A stretch of 64,000 nt of DNA from Acholoe squamosa (Eukaryota; Annelida; Polychaeta; Phyllodocida; Polynoidae). Position numbers and translations under genes: made by a program. Location of the stretch: the NCBI GenBank assembly GCA_949317995.1, contig OX439039.1:77978002-78042001 (forward strand), given 5' to 3'. Every line of letters begins with the position of its first letter. The first letter of the stretch is position 1. Below are positions 12,901 to 27,933 of the stretch, in pieces. The notes beneath the pieces were generated by a model, which was not told the origin of the DNA, did not search any database, and saw only the letters and a list, made by a program, of their open reading frames with translations.

Positions 12901-15900
12901 GTTGACCGCAAATGGCTTGCTCCGATAGGTTACATTGCTGGACTGATGCTTTTGGGAATACCAAACATATAGAAAAATGGAGGCGGGTCCATCTGTGGTT
13001 GCCTTAAACACAGAACAGGAAGGCCTTTTTGTGCAACTTGGCATTATTAATCTAGCATTAGAATTTATGTTAATGCATGTCATGTGTGTTGTAATACCTG
13101 TAGCAGTGTTAAGGCTTTGCATGACATTCCCATAGTATATGTCTCACCTACAGCACCCATACTTCACTGGACTCCAGACGTACGACAAGTTAAACTAATC
13201 AACCTTCTCTTTCCTCATATTTACCTGCATGCTTCTATAATTTGCTTGCGTTGCCTTGTGTAACAATCATTGGTGTGGTTTTTAACTAATTTTATCAGTG
13301 TTGAAAGATTCTTTTTGCTTTTCTTCATTTTCTCTAACAGGTCTTTTTCTTTTAGCAATTTTAGAATCCTTAGATTCATTTACCAATTTGTTTCACGTGT
13401 TAATCTATCTCCTTTAATTTGGTGTTCTTGGATTTACCAGGTTAAAGTTGTAGGTTTTTTTTGGTACAAATCTACGAATTTCAATTATTCATCAATTGAA
13501 TTTTAATCAGCTATCAAGAGTAGATTACAGTGCATAAGTTCCTCTCTAAATTAACAAGATCTGACTTATATAACCAGTACAGATTTAAATAGATATTTTC
13601 TGTGTATACTAAGTTACATATAAGTGTTGGTCGAAATATAATGGGCTTATGTATGAATATCTTATTATACTATGTTTAATACAATATGATTACTGTATTT
13701 CTGCTGCAGCTAATACGTGATGAGCGTGCCATGTTGGAGGACCGTATCGGGCGCTACAAGGACACGCTAGAGGACGTTACCAAGGAGAAGGAGGAGCTGG
13801 AAACCATCCTCCGCGGGTATGTCACACCTTATACATAGTATTATATTGACTCATCAGCCAATGATCGAAGCCCAGCTATTCACTGCTGACTTCTCGGGGG
13901 GCAGATGGTACCCATCTGATACATGTAACTGTTATATCTGGTAACAAGCTTCAGTAATGGCTGCGCCCATTAGACACCCCACAACTCGGTATAGAAGCTG
14001 TATCACATATTTATAGGACGAACAGGCTTTCCTAGACCATCTTAAAAATGGTCTTAATTACCTCCTTTCTGTCCCCTCTGTGCATAGGTAAAAATGTGAG
14101 GGGGACCGCCACACGTGCAGTCATCAGTTCATGTCTAATGTCGCTTTCTCGCCATGAATACTTTTATTTCATTTTTTGTTGAAATTTACCCAGTCAACTA
14201 GCCTTAGTAGCTAGACCTACCTCATTACACACCAAATGGGATGGGGTAAGGTCCCTACCAGGCATGTGTTCTTGGGCGCTGGTTTTTCTCACCATGAACA
14301 TGCTGTGATTTCGGGAACTAATGTATCCTGGGCATTGAAATTTAAAGGTAATGCAGAGAAATTCCCATACACTGTAAATCAATTTTGGTTTCTTGCAGTT
14401 AATATAAAGTGTCACTTTTTTCATCTTACAGCCGTGTAAAGGAGTTGACGACGGCTCAGCATGGTTCTGTAGCGGAGGCGCATAACCTGCGGGATGAGAA
14501 TGCTGCCATTAAAGCGGAGAACGAGAGCCTGCGCTGCAGCCTGGCATCTCCTAAAACGGCGTCTGGTAGCACTGACCAGCACATCACCACAACTGAAGGT
14601 AACACATTTTAGATAGCATTTTACCTCGCATATAAGGTGAACCCTAAATTGAGGTTAATCCTAAGGTAAAGGACAGCTTGGGGTGGACTTCTGACATTTT
14701 GAAACCATCCTGTAGTATAATTTACCGCACCTGTAAGGTCCGCTGTTGCTTTAGGTAGAGCCTCAGATTGACACCTGATGTACCACTGTGTGTGTTATGC
14801 GGCATAGCTAAAATGAACACAAATATATCGTCGCTTTAGTGCAAGAAGGTTGTAACTGCATCTGGTTCAACAAGGTAAATGATACCTCAGTGAACCCCTA
14901 ATGGAGGTACCTTTTACCTTGCTGACCTAATCTGAAATCTTGAAAATTCAATAAACTCTGAAAACATAAAAATTTTAGCACAACTAGAGTCTCTGCGTAG
15001 CCGTCTGCGCACAGCGGAGGGTGAGAGTGCACAGAGGTCTCGGGAGGAGCGTCTGCTGGAGTCTGAGCTGGGCTCAGTCCGCACGCAGCTCACGGCAAAG
15101 ACGGCTGCCCTGGAGGAGGCGCTCTCGGAGCTGGAGCGGATGCACGCTGGTCACCTGGACGGGGGAGACTTACTCGACGCCAAGCAACAACAGATTGACA
15201 AACTCACTGCACAGGTAGGTGATATGAGAATATGTAAACCCCGAAGACCATAGATTTTAATACTGAGCGGGGTTGACTTGGATAAGCTAAGAAAGTGTGG
15301 CCTCTTTCTGAAACTGACTGGACACTTCACTTTGGGTGACTACCACAGTTTTAGTTCCGCACTATACTTAGAATTGTATAAGCTGCGCCCTGACTCCAGG
15401 TCTATCCCAGATGCTGTACCTCAGGTTTGACTATCTTATACAAAGGCAAATATGTGTGGCACTAAATCCAGCTGCTCTGTGTTCTTTAAACCTGTTAAGC
15501 GCTGATGATTTGTTAGAATTAGTTAAAAATCACTTTACTTCTATAGAAATGCACACTGATATAAGGTGCTGTCGACTTAAACATCTATTGCTCACATATA
15601 CTAGCCAAAACACTAACCCCATGCATGTTACCAAGGTATGTCATGTGGAAAGGCAGTTTCAAGCACCAACAAATATAAGTTTAATGTTATTTTACCATTG
15701 GATGTCTCTATTAGCTTTAAGTATAAAATGTGCATGCATGCCTTGTCCAGGTGCGGGGTCTACAAGAAGACGTTCGTCTATGGCAGGAAAAGGTGAATGC
15801 CGCAAATACGGAACGCTCACAGCTAGAGACCCACATAGACCAACTCTCTACGTCTAAGTACATGTCTAAACTCTCCACTGACACTTCGCGCATGGCTGAA

Positions 15901-18900
15901 TCTGATGTATGTAGTACCTTGTTATATTATAATCTGTTGAAATTAATTTTCTATTTTTCTTTTGTTTGTAATATTTGATTAATTATTTTGGGACAAATTT
16001 TCAGTGTAATGTTTAACTTGAGTTATGCTAAGGTCCATAAGTTTGTTTAACATGGTCAATGTCAATTTGACTGTCTTCCATTATTGTTTGACCTTGCACC
16101 CCGAGTTCCCTGCTGTGCTGGTGCCTCATGCAGGGGGCAGATTTGTGAATTGTAAATAAAAATATTGACTACATACTGATATCCTTGCATAAGTCTTTAA
16201 GGAGAGCAAAGTGTTTTTGATGGTCCGGATGCATGAATGCTGCCCTGATTAGGGTTCTAGGACAAACGGCCACCTGGACCAGGGGCCGTAGGACAAATAG
16301 CCACCAGGATCTCTAGCCCGCTGACAAATGGCCCGCAGACAAATAGCCCCTGTGACTGGGAGCCCCTAGGACAGGAGGCCCTATTTTCTCGCGACTGTCA
16401 TCTTTACCCGTCAGATTATCTCTATTCTACTCTTTCGCCCGTCAGATTATCTCTATTCTATTCTTTTCCCCATCAGATATCCTATTCTGTGGCCACCGGT
16501 TATCCCCTGCTATAAATGATTCTTTACCCGCTAGTGCTGTTACCCATCAGACAGGTTTTGTCTCATGCCCACTAGATTCTATCGCCCGCTGGATTCTATC
16601 GTCCGCTGGATTCTATCGTCTGCTGGATTCTATCACCCCCTAGATTCTACCCTGTGAAGAATAATATATCGGGCGTTAGAATCTAGCGGGCATGGAATGA
16701 AAATCTGACGGAGGTTAGAATCTAGCGGGTGTAGAATGAACATTTGACGGATGTTAGAATCTAGCGGGCATAAAATGAAAATCTAGTGGATACGAGACTG
16801 AATAGAGATAACTGTCGGGCGTTAGACAATAATTGAGATACTCTAGCAGGCATAGGCTGACGGGCGTTATAAAGAATGGCCTCTGGTCCTGGTGGCCATT
16901 TGTCCGCGGGCCATAAATCCTGAGGGCTGTTCATCCGAGGGCCTCTCGTCCTAGGGCCTCTCGTCAGGGGGCTACCAATCCAGGGGGCCGTTTGCCCTGA
17001 TACCCCTGATTAGTCACTCGCCCATGCATTGAAATGACCCTACCATGGTGAGACAGGGTCATGAGAACACTGCAATGCTGACTCTCCAGCACTTCATTCG
17101 GGAATCATGACCACTTATACCACTCTTTAAGGCCTATACTACAGTCAATTTTATTTCCTCCATTCTATTGACTAAAAAGCTAACTTTAAGTTAAAATTCT
17201 CTTAATAGAAATTGGCTCTGGAGGCGGAGCTGCATGAGAAGGACAGTGAGGTGCTGCGACTGTCCGTGCAGTACAAGGCGGTGGAGGAGGAGGTCCAGCG
17301 CACCAAGCAGCAGCTCGTGACCAGCCGTCAGCACGCCGAGCAGCTCTCTCACCAGGTATGTATATATGCTGGATATCATGAAAAAATTGTGAGCAGTCAA
17401 GCAGAAAGGGACATCTGTGTATAGGTTCATGAATGATCCTTTCTGCATAACTGCTCATTATTTGTTTTGTAACTGCATGTGGGTCAGCAAGGTAAAAGGT
17501 ACCTCCTTGAGGGACCTCACAAAGGTACACTTTACCTTGGTGACCGATACATCATTACAGTTACAACCGTGTTGCACTGAGGTGAAGAAATTTTGAAGCT
17601 GAATAGCAAAATGTGGATGTCCAACAGCAAAATATTCAGATATGTCGGCTGAAAGCTATTAGGGATGTGATTTCACTCAATTTACTTTTACCAGCTAACA
17701 ACGCTGAGCTACTGGTTGTAGCATTTCCATGTAGGGAAGAATCAATTTAGACTTTGAGTGAGAAGGCCTTCATGACATTCAATAACACCTGGCCGAGGGA
17801 TGGCTGGGTCAGGGTTGGTGGTGTGGAGGAGTGGGATAACTAAGTGACAGACTGAGGAATTTTATATCAATAATAGTTCCCATCAAAAGCTTTTCATACC
17901 ATAACCCAAACAAAGATTTAGAGCTGATTCCCTCCTCTTGTATTGCTTCTTGTTATTAAGAGAAATGAAATTGGAGTTACACTTTGCTGACTGTTTTGGG
18001 TATGTATTGATTCTGAGCTGGGTTGTGGGATGCTGCTGCCCTGGATGTCATAGTACTTCACACGGTGACGTAATTGACACACCACACCCATAGCTGACAG
18101 CTGGTGTATAGAGGAGAACACAGATTACTGCTGCTCATAAACTCAGAGTTATAACAGCAGGGGAGGGCAGGACTTTAACAGTGTTAACAACTTATGGAAA
18201 AGGAGGAAACTACCAATGGTCTTACCAGACAAGTCTCACATGCAGGAAATATCATGCACTTGGAGAATACTCAATTAGGAGTACATACATCCTGGAGATT
18301 TTACTACAAAGGGATGAAGAAGATTAGCAATATTATTTGTATGGACCATAGTCCATAAGCTAGTGTTACTCATGTAAAAGTCATTAACAGTATGTTGTAG
18401 CCCTTGGCCTCAAAATGCAAGGATGACCGATTACACACAAAGTACCCTCAGGAATTACACAATAGTTCTATGAAAAACTGTCAGCATGGCAGATGCAGTC
18501 AAGCATACAGACCATGCGATTGCCCCATATGCACCTATACCCTCCGTAGGATACCCATGCGTCACATTTTGTTGGGCGGGAACGCATCCAGAACCAGGTC
18601 CCGAGGAATCGCCTGATACAGATGATAATGACCTGTCTGAAATACCCCGCGATCCATCCCCACAACCTGAGGCTACACTGCAGGAGCAACACCTGATGCA
18701 AGATGATGAGGTGTGGTACCTGCCGGAAAATCCCGCATCTACAGAATATTGGATGCAGCAGCAAGAGATGGTCCAGTCTGTGAATCCCGCACCTGAAACA
18801 CCGGAATACTGGGTGGGTGAAGATGCGACAAATTCTTCTCAGCTTGATCCTGTACCCCAGGAAGACTGGACGCGAGGGAATATGAGCCAATCCCTGCAGT

Positions 18901-21900
18901 CCACCACTGCGTCAGAGGAATACTGGATGCATGAGGATATGATTGAGTCCCCACAGCCTGCCACTTCACAACACAGACACTTTTTGAAAGGGGAAATGAT
19001 GGAGTCTTCAGGACATGCCCCTGCATGGTTGGGACACTGGCCACAAGAACACAAGATGCAGTCTCACAAGCCCATCTTTGCACCGCATTGGCCCCAAGAA
19101 CGCATGAGTCAGTCTCCAAAGGCCGCTTTTGCGCCAAGGCAACACTGGACCCGAGAAGATGTAATCCAGTCATGGGCTGACCTCGGGGTTCTTATGGACG
19201 ATGAAGTAGAGCTGGCCGTGTTCGACGGAGACAGTGGGGTCCTGTTGGACCGGAGTATTGACACGACGGGTGGGGTTTATACTGCCGTGTACGGTGCTGG
19301 GGAGGCATTCATGGTATGCTCAGATGACATCCTTCTGTATGAACCCCATAACCAGTCAATCCAATATCAGAAACCTGCTCAGAAGCAATATAAGTTTCAT
19401 CATCAAAATCAGAGCCTGAGGACTAGCACATGCCTATCTGATACTTGCTCAAAAGCTAACAGTGACACTGCCTCGCATGCTGATGCTACTGATGGGCTTT
19501 CATACATTGACCCAGGTAGCGGCTCATTTGGTGATTACAACTGGCGGGCAGCAGTTTATCATTCTGATGCCATAAGTGAATGTAAAACTGAAGACGCTCA
19601 GAGTTTTGACCTTTCGAGTCTGATGAACTCTTCTGTGTCAAGAAAATCTGACGGCATGTGGCAGACTCGGAAACGGCTTCATCTACAAAAGGTTCATGAT
19701 GATGTGAGATTTTAAGTTTAAAACAGGTTTTGGGGCACTCTAGAGGGTTCTCAGGTTGTTTTTTTGTTGTTTTTTTATAAGGGCAAAGGCGCCAGTCAAC
19801 GCAAGGTAGTCTTGAGGTGTGGACGGTTTTTAAAATTAGTCCACTCTGATTTACCATCATATGTCAATTGATGTCTAAATGTAGTTTTTTCGCCATGAAT
19901 ATGTCCCTACCTGTAGAATGGCGTTATGAAAGAACCATGACACAATCATTGTTCATTTAAACATGTCCCTCACTTTTCTTCCAGCTTGACCAGTTACAAA
20001 CTCAGCTGCGTCAGAAGACTCGGATCTTGGAGCGGATGACTAGTGCTGAAAACGACCGTGGGGTCCAGATAAAGGCGCTCAGAGATAACCTCACCACTGC
20101 CAACAAGGAACTCATAGATAAAACAGCACAGGTAAGGACATACTGTTCTAGGTTGTGCAATCGAATAATAAATAAATAAATGAAATGAATAAATGAAAAA
20201 ATAAAAAACCAACATTATAAGGAGTTTCTTGACTACCGTAAACTCCCGCTTATAAGACGCGTCCTCTACGCCAAACAAAATGCTGGGGGGTCTTATAGCT
20301 TTCTCTCAAGTTGGGTGTGCGTTTTATACGAGGGGTAATTTTACTATAGAACAGTACTGGATTTACAAAATTGAGCATTAAAATGTGCGTCTTATACGCG
20401 AAAATGCATGTGCTGAGTTTGGGGTGCGTCTTGTACGCACAGCGCGTCTTCTACGCGGGAGATTACGGTAGTTGTTTAAGGAATATGAAATTTAGAATCT
20501 ACTTCCAACCAATAGAGTGATCTATGAATGACTGATGATATATACATAAGACTTTTATTGTGTCTAACTAGCCAGCTTTTTTTCTTAGAAATTAGATATC
20601 TTTAGCTCAAATTCGTTCTACAATTTCCTTTTCTCTAGATGCGTCTGATGCAGGTGGAACATGAGCAGCTAAACATGAGAATTCAACGCCACGAGATGAA
20701 CAGTCCGGGCGAAGTGTCTGCCGGATCATCGGGTGGACAGCTAGACACACAACAGCGCCTTCTGGAGTATGAACGGGAAAGTGCACGGCGAGATCTGGAT
20801 GTGAGTCACTTTTATATTTAGTGTTAGAGATCTACAAGAGATACTGGGCTTCCCTAGCCCACTTAAAAGGGTCTACTTCTCATCTTTCCTATCCCCTCAG
20901 GATGTGTGTGGTGCACATATGCGCGGGCACTGACACATTCCTCTGTGAAATTGTGTAATGTCGTTCTCGCCATGAATATGACCTTAGCTGTCGAAATGGC
21001 GTTAAACATCTATTACTCACTCACTCACTACTACAAGAGATACTAACGAGGACCGTAATGCCTCACATATAAGGCACACCTCACGTATCAGATACACCTT
21101 GAGTTGAAGGAAGGGCTTAAAGTGCAGCTTGGGAGTTTTGCACCTTTAGTACTTTTCTGTTGTAAAAATCCAGAACTTGCATATATATAAGGCACACCCA
21201 GAATCCCTAAGACAACCTCTACAGGTTAGATCCACCACTTCTGTGCAACCCATGATGATAATTGAATACCATAATCTACCGCATATTTATAATACGCATC
21301 TTATATTCAAATCCGAAGCCCAAACTCAGGGTTCATCTTATATGCAGGTCTTTTACTAGAACAGTATTTTACCTTAAAAATTCAGGCCCCTGATGTGCCT
21401 TATAGGGCTCAGTATGGAGGCCAAGTGGAGGCGCCATTTTGAATTTCGCTGGTTCAGGTAAAACCTACTGATAAGACATAGCATGATGGGTACCTTGTCC
21501 CTGGTTAACACCCACTTCCAGGGACATACTGGTCCCATCTTATCAGTAGGTGTCGCTGAAACCAGCTCCAAACCAGCTAATGGCCAATAGCATTCTCTTC
21601 AAAACCAACTCAAGTTGTGCCTTACACTGTTATTGGCCGAGAGACTTGTCTCCTCGGCCATATATACATCATGTAGGAGGGGGACAGCAAGTCATGTCAA
21701 AAACAGCCAAAAGTCCTCTACTATAGATCAGCTACTGAAATCAGTCAACCATGACGAAGACTGTGGTGTACCAGTGTACCAATACCAGAGTACCAGTGAA
21801 TTGCTATTATTCCAGGTCGTTCTGGGACAGGGTGATAACTTCCACACCCACTCTAGGGGCCTCTAAGTACCTGTAGGCAATTGCTATTGTCCCAGGTCAT

Positions 21901-24900
21901 CTAACAGCGCCACAGCTCTGTCCCCTAGAGTCTCTGAGTGTTTGTTCAATCACTTCATAATTACACATCTCTACTAGGATCTCTCGGCCATTACATCTGT
22001 GATTTACAATTCACTCTTAATAATGTCCTCAACCAAGCGTGATCTCGTATAATGGTAGACAGGCAGCCTATAACAGTAAGTGGTTATGGTAAATTTATTC
22101 CTGTTAGTGATACAAGTGGTAAAATGTGTATCATTTTGTACAGAGAGCAAACCATGCCATGAACCTCATCATTCAGGAGAACTCGGAGCTACTCGGCCGT
22201 GTGCGGGAACTACGGCAGGACCTGCTCCAGGAGCGTGCTCAGCTCTGTCGTCTCACCAGTGACAAAGTTGAAGCTGAACAACAGCTCCATGTATGTATCT
22301 TTATTTCATGTGAATAGCAACTGTTCATAGATTTAACACTAGGGGGCCGCTCTGCACACCCCCAGTGCAATGACCGTCATGTCTCGATCACATTGCTGGT
22401 TGAGTGACGAAATGTATATGCCTAATTCATTTAATTTAATCATAATTATATTAATATAACTTGAAATGAATACAGAACTCCAGGCATACATGGTATCTAT
22501 CATCTAAATCATTTTTTTCATTTCACACCCCTGGGTATTTCGAAATCTAGGGCACTGATTGAATTGAATAATTTAATACTCTGCCAATTTCGTGTAGATG
22601 TGTCAAGATGACAGAGAGACGCTCATTTCCCAGAGGGACCGTCTCCAATCAGATGTCAGCCGACTCTCCGCGGACATCGAGAACAGCATTCTGCAGCTGG
22701 AGGACGAGGCTTATCGGTATAAGGTAGACTACGAAACACTCTACCCAACACTCAACTCTGACGGCAAGAAGGTGAGATAATACTTTTTTTTTTTTTTTTT
22801 TTTGTAAAATTGGTGGGGTGTCCTGAATAAGGCTCCCTAAGTCAAATAAGTCCAATGTTTCAAATAATAAATTAGCCTTGACAAAGAACTGCAAAGTTCG
22901 AAACATGTTACAGGGAGTGGTCCTTATTTATCAACAGAGGGGTGTGTAAAAAAAAAACCTACCGAGGCGGGAGACGTAACACCTTTTGACCCCTCTTGAA
23001 GGGTGGGCGTTAAAAGATGAGCTTCTTTTTAGCAAAACAAATAAAGCCCATGCACTACCGGGTACTATAGATCATAGAGGCTCATACGAGAGAATTTATG
23101 GTAGATTACACAAGTTAGACATCATAGCTACCTTCATTCCAATACTCAAAAGGAGTAAATGTGTAATTACACTGCAGAGGCGTAGGAAGCAAATCTTCAT
23201 TGGGGGGGCCCGGCGAGGGCACCATCGCGACCACCTTGAATTGTCGGCTGATGCGTGATGGCGTCTATATAATGCGTATATAGAATTCATATAGAAAAGT
23301 AATTTTTGGTAAATTTTGGATCTGACTTTAGGCTCAGACCCCCATTTTCCCTATGACATCACCATAATAATCTAATTTGAGATGTAAAGTTTTAGCTTCT
23401 TTTCCATTGTGTTTATGAGTTCTTGGAAAATATTGGGGGGGCCCAGACATACTCAGGCCCCACCTCCTTCATGATTGGGGGGGCCCACGCCCCCCTGGCC
23501 CCCCCCTTTTCCTACGCCCCTGTACACAAAATGTTGGCTCATATTTACATGTTCTATATTACAGGTGGTTATTGAGCTGGGCACGGTGCACCGGTTACTC
23601 GACATGAGGTCTGCAGAGGCACAACTCTACAGGGACACTATAGAGTAAATACAATATCTCTATGTATGACTGAAGGGATAGCATTAGGAGCATGCGGATA
23701 ATGTCATTATACCTCAACATTATTTCAAAGTGGTCCCTTGACTGCATTAATGATACAAGGCTGAAGATGGATGCGAAATCTTCATTTGTGATGTTAACGT
23801 TTAAGAGTTTTGTCAGGATTTTTAGTTTTGTTTCCTAATTTGAACACTTCAAGTCCCTTTTGGGATGTTCAACCCATCCAAGAAAATTTATATTAGCTGC
23901 AGTTTTGTTCAACATGAGATGAAAAATTCTACTGGTTTTTCAAAAAGAGATTTGTTGTAATGTAAACTAAGATGTGTTTGTGCTGTTCAGGCGTCAGAAG
24001 GCAGAGATTCAGAGCGTCAACAGGAGGGTCGAGCTGCTCCAGGATGAACAGCGACACAACCGCGACGACATCGACGGACTCACGAAAGAACTCACCGTAA
24101 AGGTATGTGTGCTTCATTGAGGGATGTTTTCATTTGATTGTCGATATAGCTTCTGGGATATATAGATTTTCCTTTTTACTTCCAGTCTGTTATCGCTCCA
24201 GTTGTTTTGACCATATTAAATTGAAAGAAAACCATTTCATCCATGTTGATCAGCATTGAATTACACTACACTGATGGTATCTTAAAGTCATTAGAGCTTT
24301 ACAATGGAACCAGAGAGGCATCTCCATAGTACCTTGCGTATAAGGTGCACATCAATTGCGAGCATTGTGCCCTATTAAATGTAGCTAAAATAAGGGTTCA
24401 CCTTATAACACAAAACCTAGTCCTGGGTGCACTTTACAAGCTTGGGTTGACCTTGGGGTACACTTGGTGCGCCATGTACGTGAGGTATTGCAGTAGTACT
24501 TCCAACTGAAGGCTGATCACTAATTGATCGAATCTTTTCTAGATGCGTGAGAATGAGGTGGCGGTGGTGTCGTCGCAGGCGCTGGCAGCAGAGAAGACGC
24601 GGCTCCAGATGGAGAAGTTACAGCTTGAGAAGGACGTGGGGCAGGGTGGGAGTGAGATGGATCGCCGCCTCACCGAGGTCCACGACCTTACCACTAAGGT
24701 AAAAATGACAATAATTATCTGTACATGTATAATTTTCTTGGAGAAACCAGTGATTCTTGGAGGTTTAAAGCTAAGTTAGGCTTCCAGATTGTCTCAAAAT
24801 TCAGTCTCGAAGAGAGCTGTTTTGTTTAAATCACATATTGAAATGAATTTAATTGCCCCAAATTCAGCAAATTCATGTACATATGATTCAAATGTGGAAG

Positions 24901-27886
24901 TACTCTCATGAGAAACTGTTGATACAATACATGTACTACCGGTATCATCCTAATTTTCAGCAGTTCCTTGAAATCTCCCTTCATCACTTTCAGCAGGTGG
25001 AACTAAACAGCTTATCATTTGTACCTCATGAAATAAAATATAAAGAGATTATGACATTTTGACACGGAGAGTTTTAAATATTGTTCTCCAGTCAACATTT
25101 TTATTCCATAATCAGCCTTTAACAATTTGATAAATCTATAATGCATTTTATTCAGTTGAGTAAGGCAGAGTCCGCGTGCAGGGATGCAGAGCGTCAGCTC
25201 CACCAAAAGGAAACCACGCTTGTTGCCTTGGAGACGGAACTCAAACACGTAAACCGCAATAACCACACTTTAGAGTCAGAGCGCCTCCACCTACAGACCC
25301 AACTCGACAAGGCTAAAGACGAGACTCGTGACATCAGGAATAGATTAACTTCTGTAGAGCAGCAACTCAACCAGGAAAAGAACTCGGTAAGTGTCCCGCG
25401 TTCCTATTCTTTATCCCTGGGTAAAGTGAATATTGCCAAAAATAAATAGAGACATATTCACAAGATAGTAGGGTACATATATCACTGTTACCTCATAAGG
25501 TAAGCAAGGGTAAATATTTTGCCCTGGATTATATAAAACTGACTGTCATAATGATGAGACTGAAGGCAGAGAGATGTGTCCTACCAGTGTATCACCTGGA
25601 CATGGGATTTTACATCAGATATACCGTAATCTCCCGCGTATAAGACGCGTCCTCTACGCCAAACAAAATGCTGGGGAGTCTTATAGGATGAACTGAAATT
25701 GGGGGTGCGTCTTATACGAGGGGTAATTTTACTATAGAAATGTACTGGATTTACAAAATTGGTACCTAAGAGGTGCATCTTATACGCGAAAATGCATGTG
25801 CTGAGTTTGGAGTGCGTCTTATACGCGCAGCGCGTCTTCTACGCGGGAGATTACGGTAATCAGAAATATTGAGATATGGTCAATAACTAATGAAAACTGT
25901 GTGATTGTACATGTGTATATATATCACTTATATGCCTTGTCAACAAACCCACAACAATAGGCGTGGAGAAAGGTAACACATAGTCTCTCCATATTTACTG
26001 TCCGCACAGGTTTAATTTCCTCCAACGTGTGCTATTTTTGGTTTTAACCATACTTCATATAATTTACATTTATAAACTTAATTTGTCTGCCATGCTATAA
26101 AGAAAAGTACCGTAATCTCCCGCATATAAGATGCGCTGTGCGTATAAGACGCACCCCAAACTCAGCACATACATTTTCGCGTATAAGACGCACATTTTAA
26201 GGATGGCCTAGAGGACGCGTCTTATACGCGGGAGATTACGTAAACCAAAAAAAAGCGAGAAAAGGTTATTGGTATGTCTAGCCTTGTGCACATTGGGTGA
26301 ATCCTTTTGCACTCAAACTATTCTAAGATATGATTTCTCATTTGTCGATTATCCCGCCATGTCGCAAGCAAGTCACTGTATGCTCGACCATGCTTTGGGA
26401 TCTTTACGTGTGAAATCATGCCAACTCTTGTTCCCATTTGATTCAATCCCAGATTTTATAAATTTGGTAATTGAAGCACATCAAAAACTTTGTTTCTGTG
26501 TCTGTGGTGTAACATATGAATTTTAGATGGTTCATATGTGGAGCAGGAAATTTTTGTAGTCCCTCTTTAGGATAAGGACAATATAGAACATGCTCAGCCA
26601 TTTAATGCAAAAACTCTTATGCAGGATATACGGTGTGGAAGCAGGGTATTGGAGAATTCATATATGCAACCACATCCCCGAGGGTGTGGTTGGCTCAATA
26701 TTGGGGCTGAAATAACATGAATCTGAAGTCCTCAATAAAAGATTTGAAAATTTACCATATTTCTCAATTATGTACAGTAATGAAACATAAGTCATATACA
26801 TCAGGTATTGAGTGCTTATGTTTTAAGGTTTTAAGATTTATGTAATTGACAATCAGAGTAACTGAATGAACATTTCCAAGGGCTATCCTATAATTACTTA
26901 TTTTCTTCAATTACAGCTAACTGAGGAGAAGTCGAGTCGAGACTTCTTGAACCATGAGCGTGCTGAGGCACTACGACAGGCGGAAACTCTACGGCAACAG
27001 GTGGATACGGCAACTGCTAATCTCGACATGGAACGCCGCAATATCCACAATCTTAAGGTATGGGTATAGTTTTACTTTCAACAGCCACCACCTTTTCTAC
27101 TTTCGCAGGAATGCCTAGTTCCGCACTGGATATTGTTAAAAAATTTAGATGTCCTTTAAAGATGACTGCCCAAAAATGCTTTCTGCTTATTATAGAGTTA
27201 CCTGTTAAGGGCTGAGCTATCAAAGACTGCTACTAAAATGGGACGGATTTTTTGTGTGTCATGATGCATGATTGCCCACTGTGCATTGGTGCATCATGCA
27301 GACCCCCCCCCCCTCCCCAGAGTGTATCAACCACGCATGTCATGGTGCTTTACGTATAGCTTTGATGGGTAGATCATCATTGATCGTGGCGACCAATAGA
27401 CGAGATGCATTTAAGTTGGCATATCCACTAAAAAGACAAATTTGAAAATTTGTGGAACCTGTCTAAATAGTTTGTAAATGCTCATCTCTTGTGCTATACA
27501 ATTGGAGAGAAGCCCCAGATTTCATACTGTATTAGTGGACATGCTCACTTCAATGCAGTGCACGACCTTAAAGGGTTACAAATCCCCACTCTCTAACATT
27601 ATACTTATTCTATCACAGACCACCCTGCAGCAGGAGGAGGACAAAGTGTTCACCCTGGAGGAAACGGTCAAGGCACAGCGCCTGGAGCTCGACACACTGC
27701 ACTGCCACCTGGCGGAGAACAGGAACACTATAGACCAGCACAAGAAGGACAAGCAGACCTTGTACCAAGGTGAGTTAACCGACATACTCTCTATGATAGA
27801 AAAAACAACAACAAAAACAAACAGATATGTCTATGGTGTATATTTGTAATGTAATGATGACAAATTGGTAAAAGAAAGAACAAGAA

Positions 27887-27933
<47 letters not shown>

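Noticed and set aside
18468..18890. Minus-strand open frames of 140 and 144 codons opposite the Trp-repeat ORF
   Set aside because: They are antisense shadows; the repeat pattern and splice donor fit the plus frame.
27890..27928. CRISPR-like or other spaced repeat array
   Set aside because: Simple CAA microsatellite; no spaced direct repeats of array type anywhere in the window.
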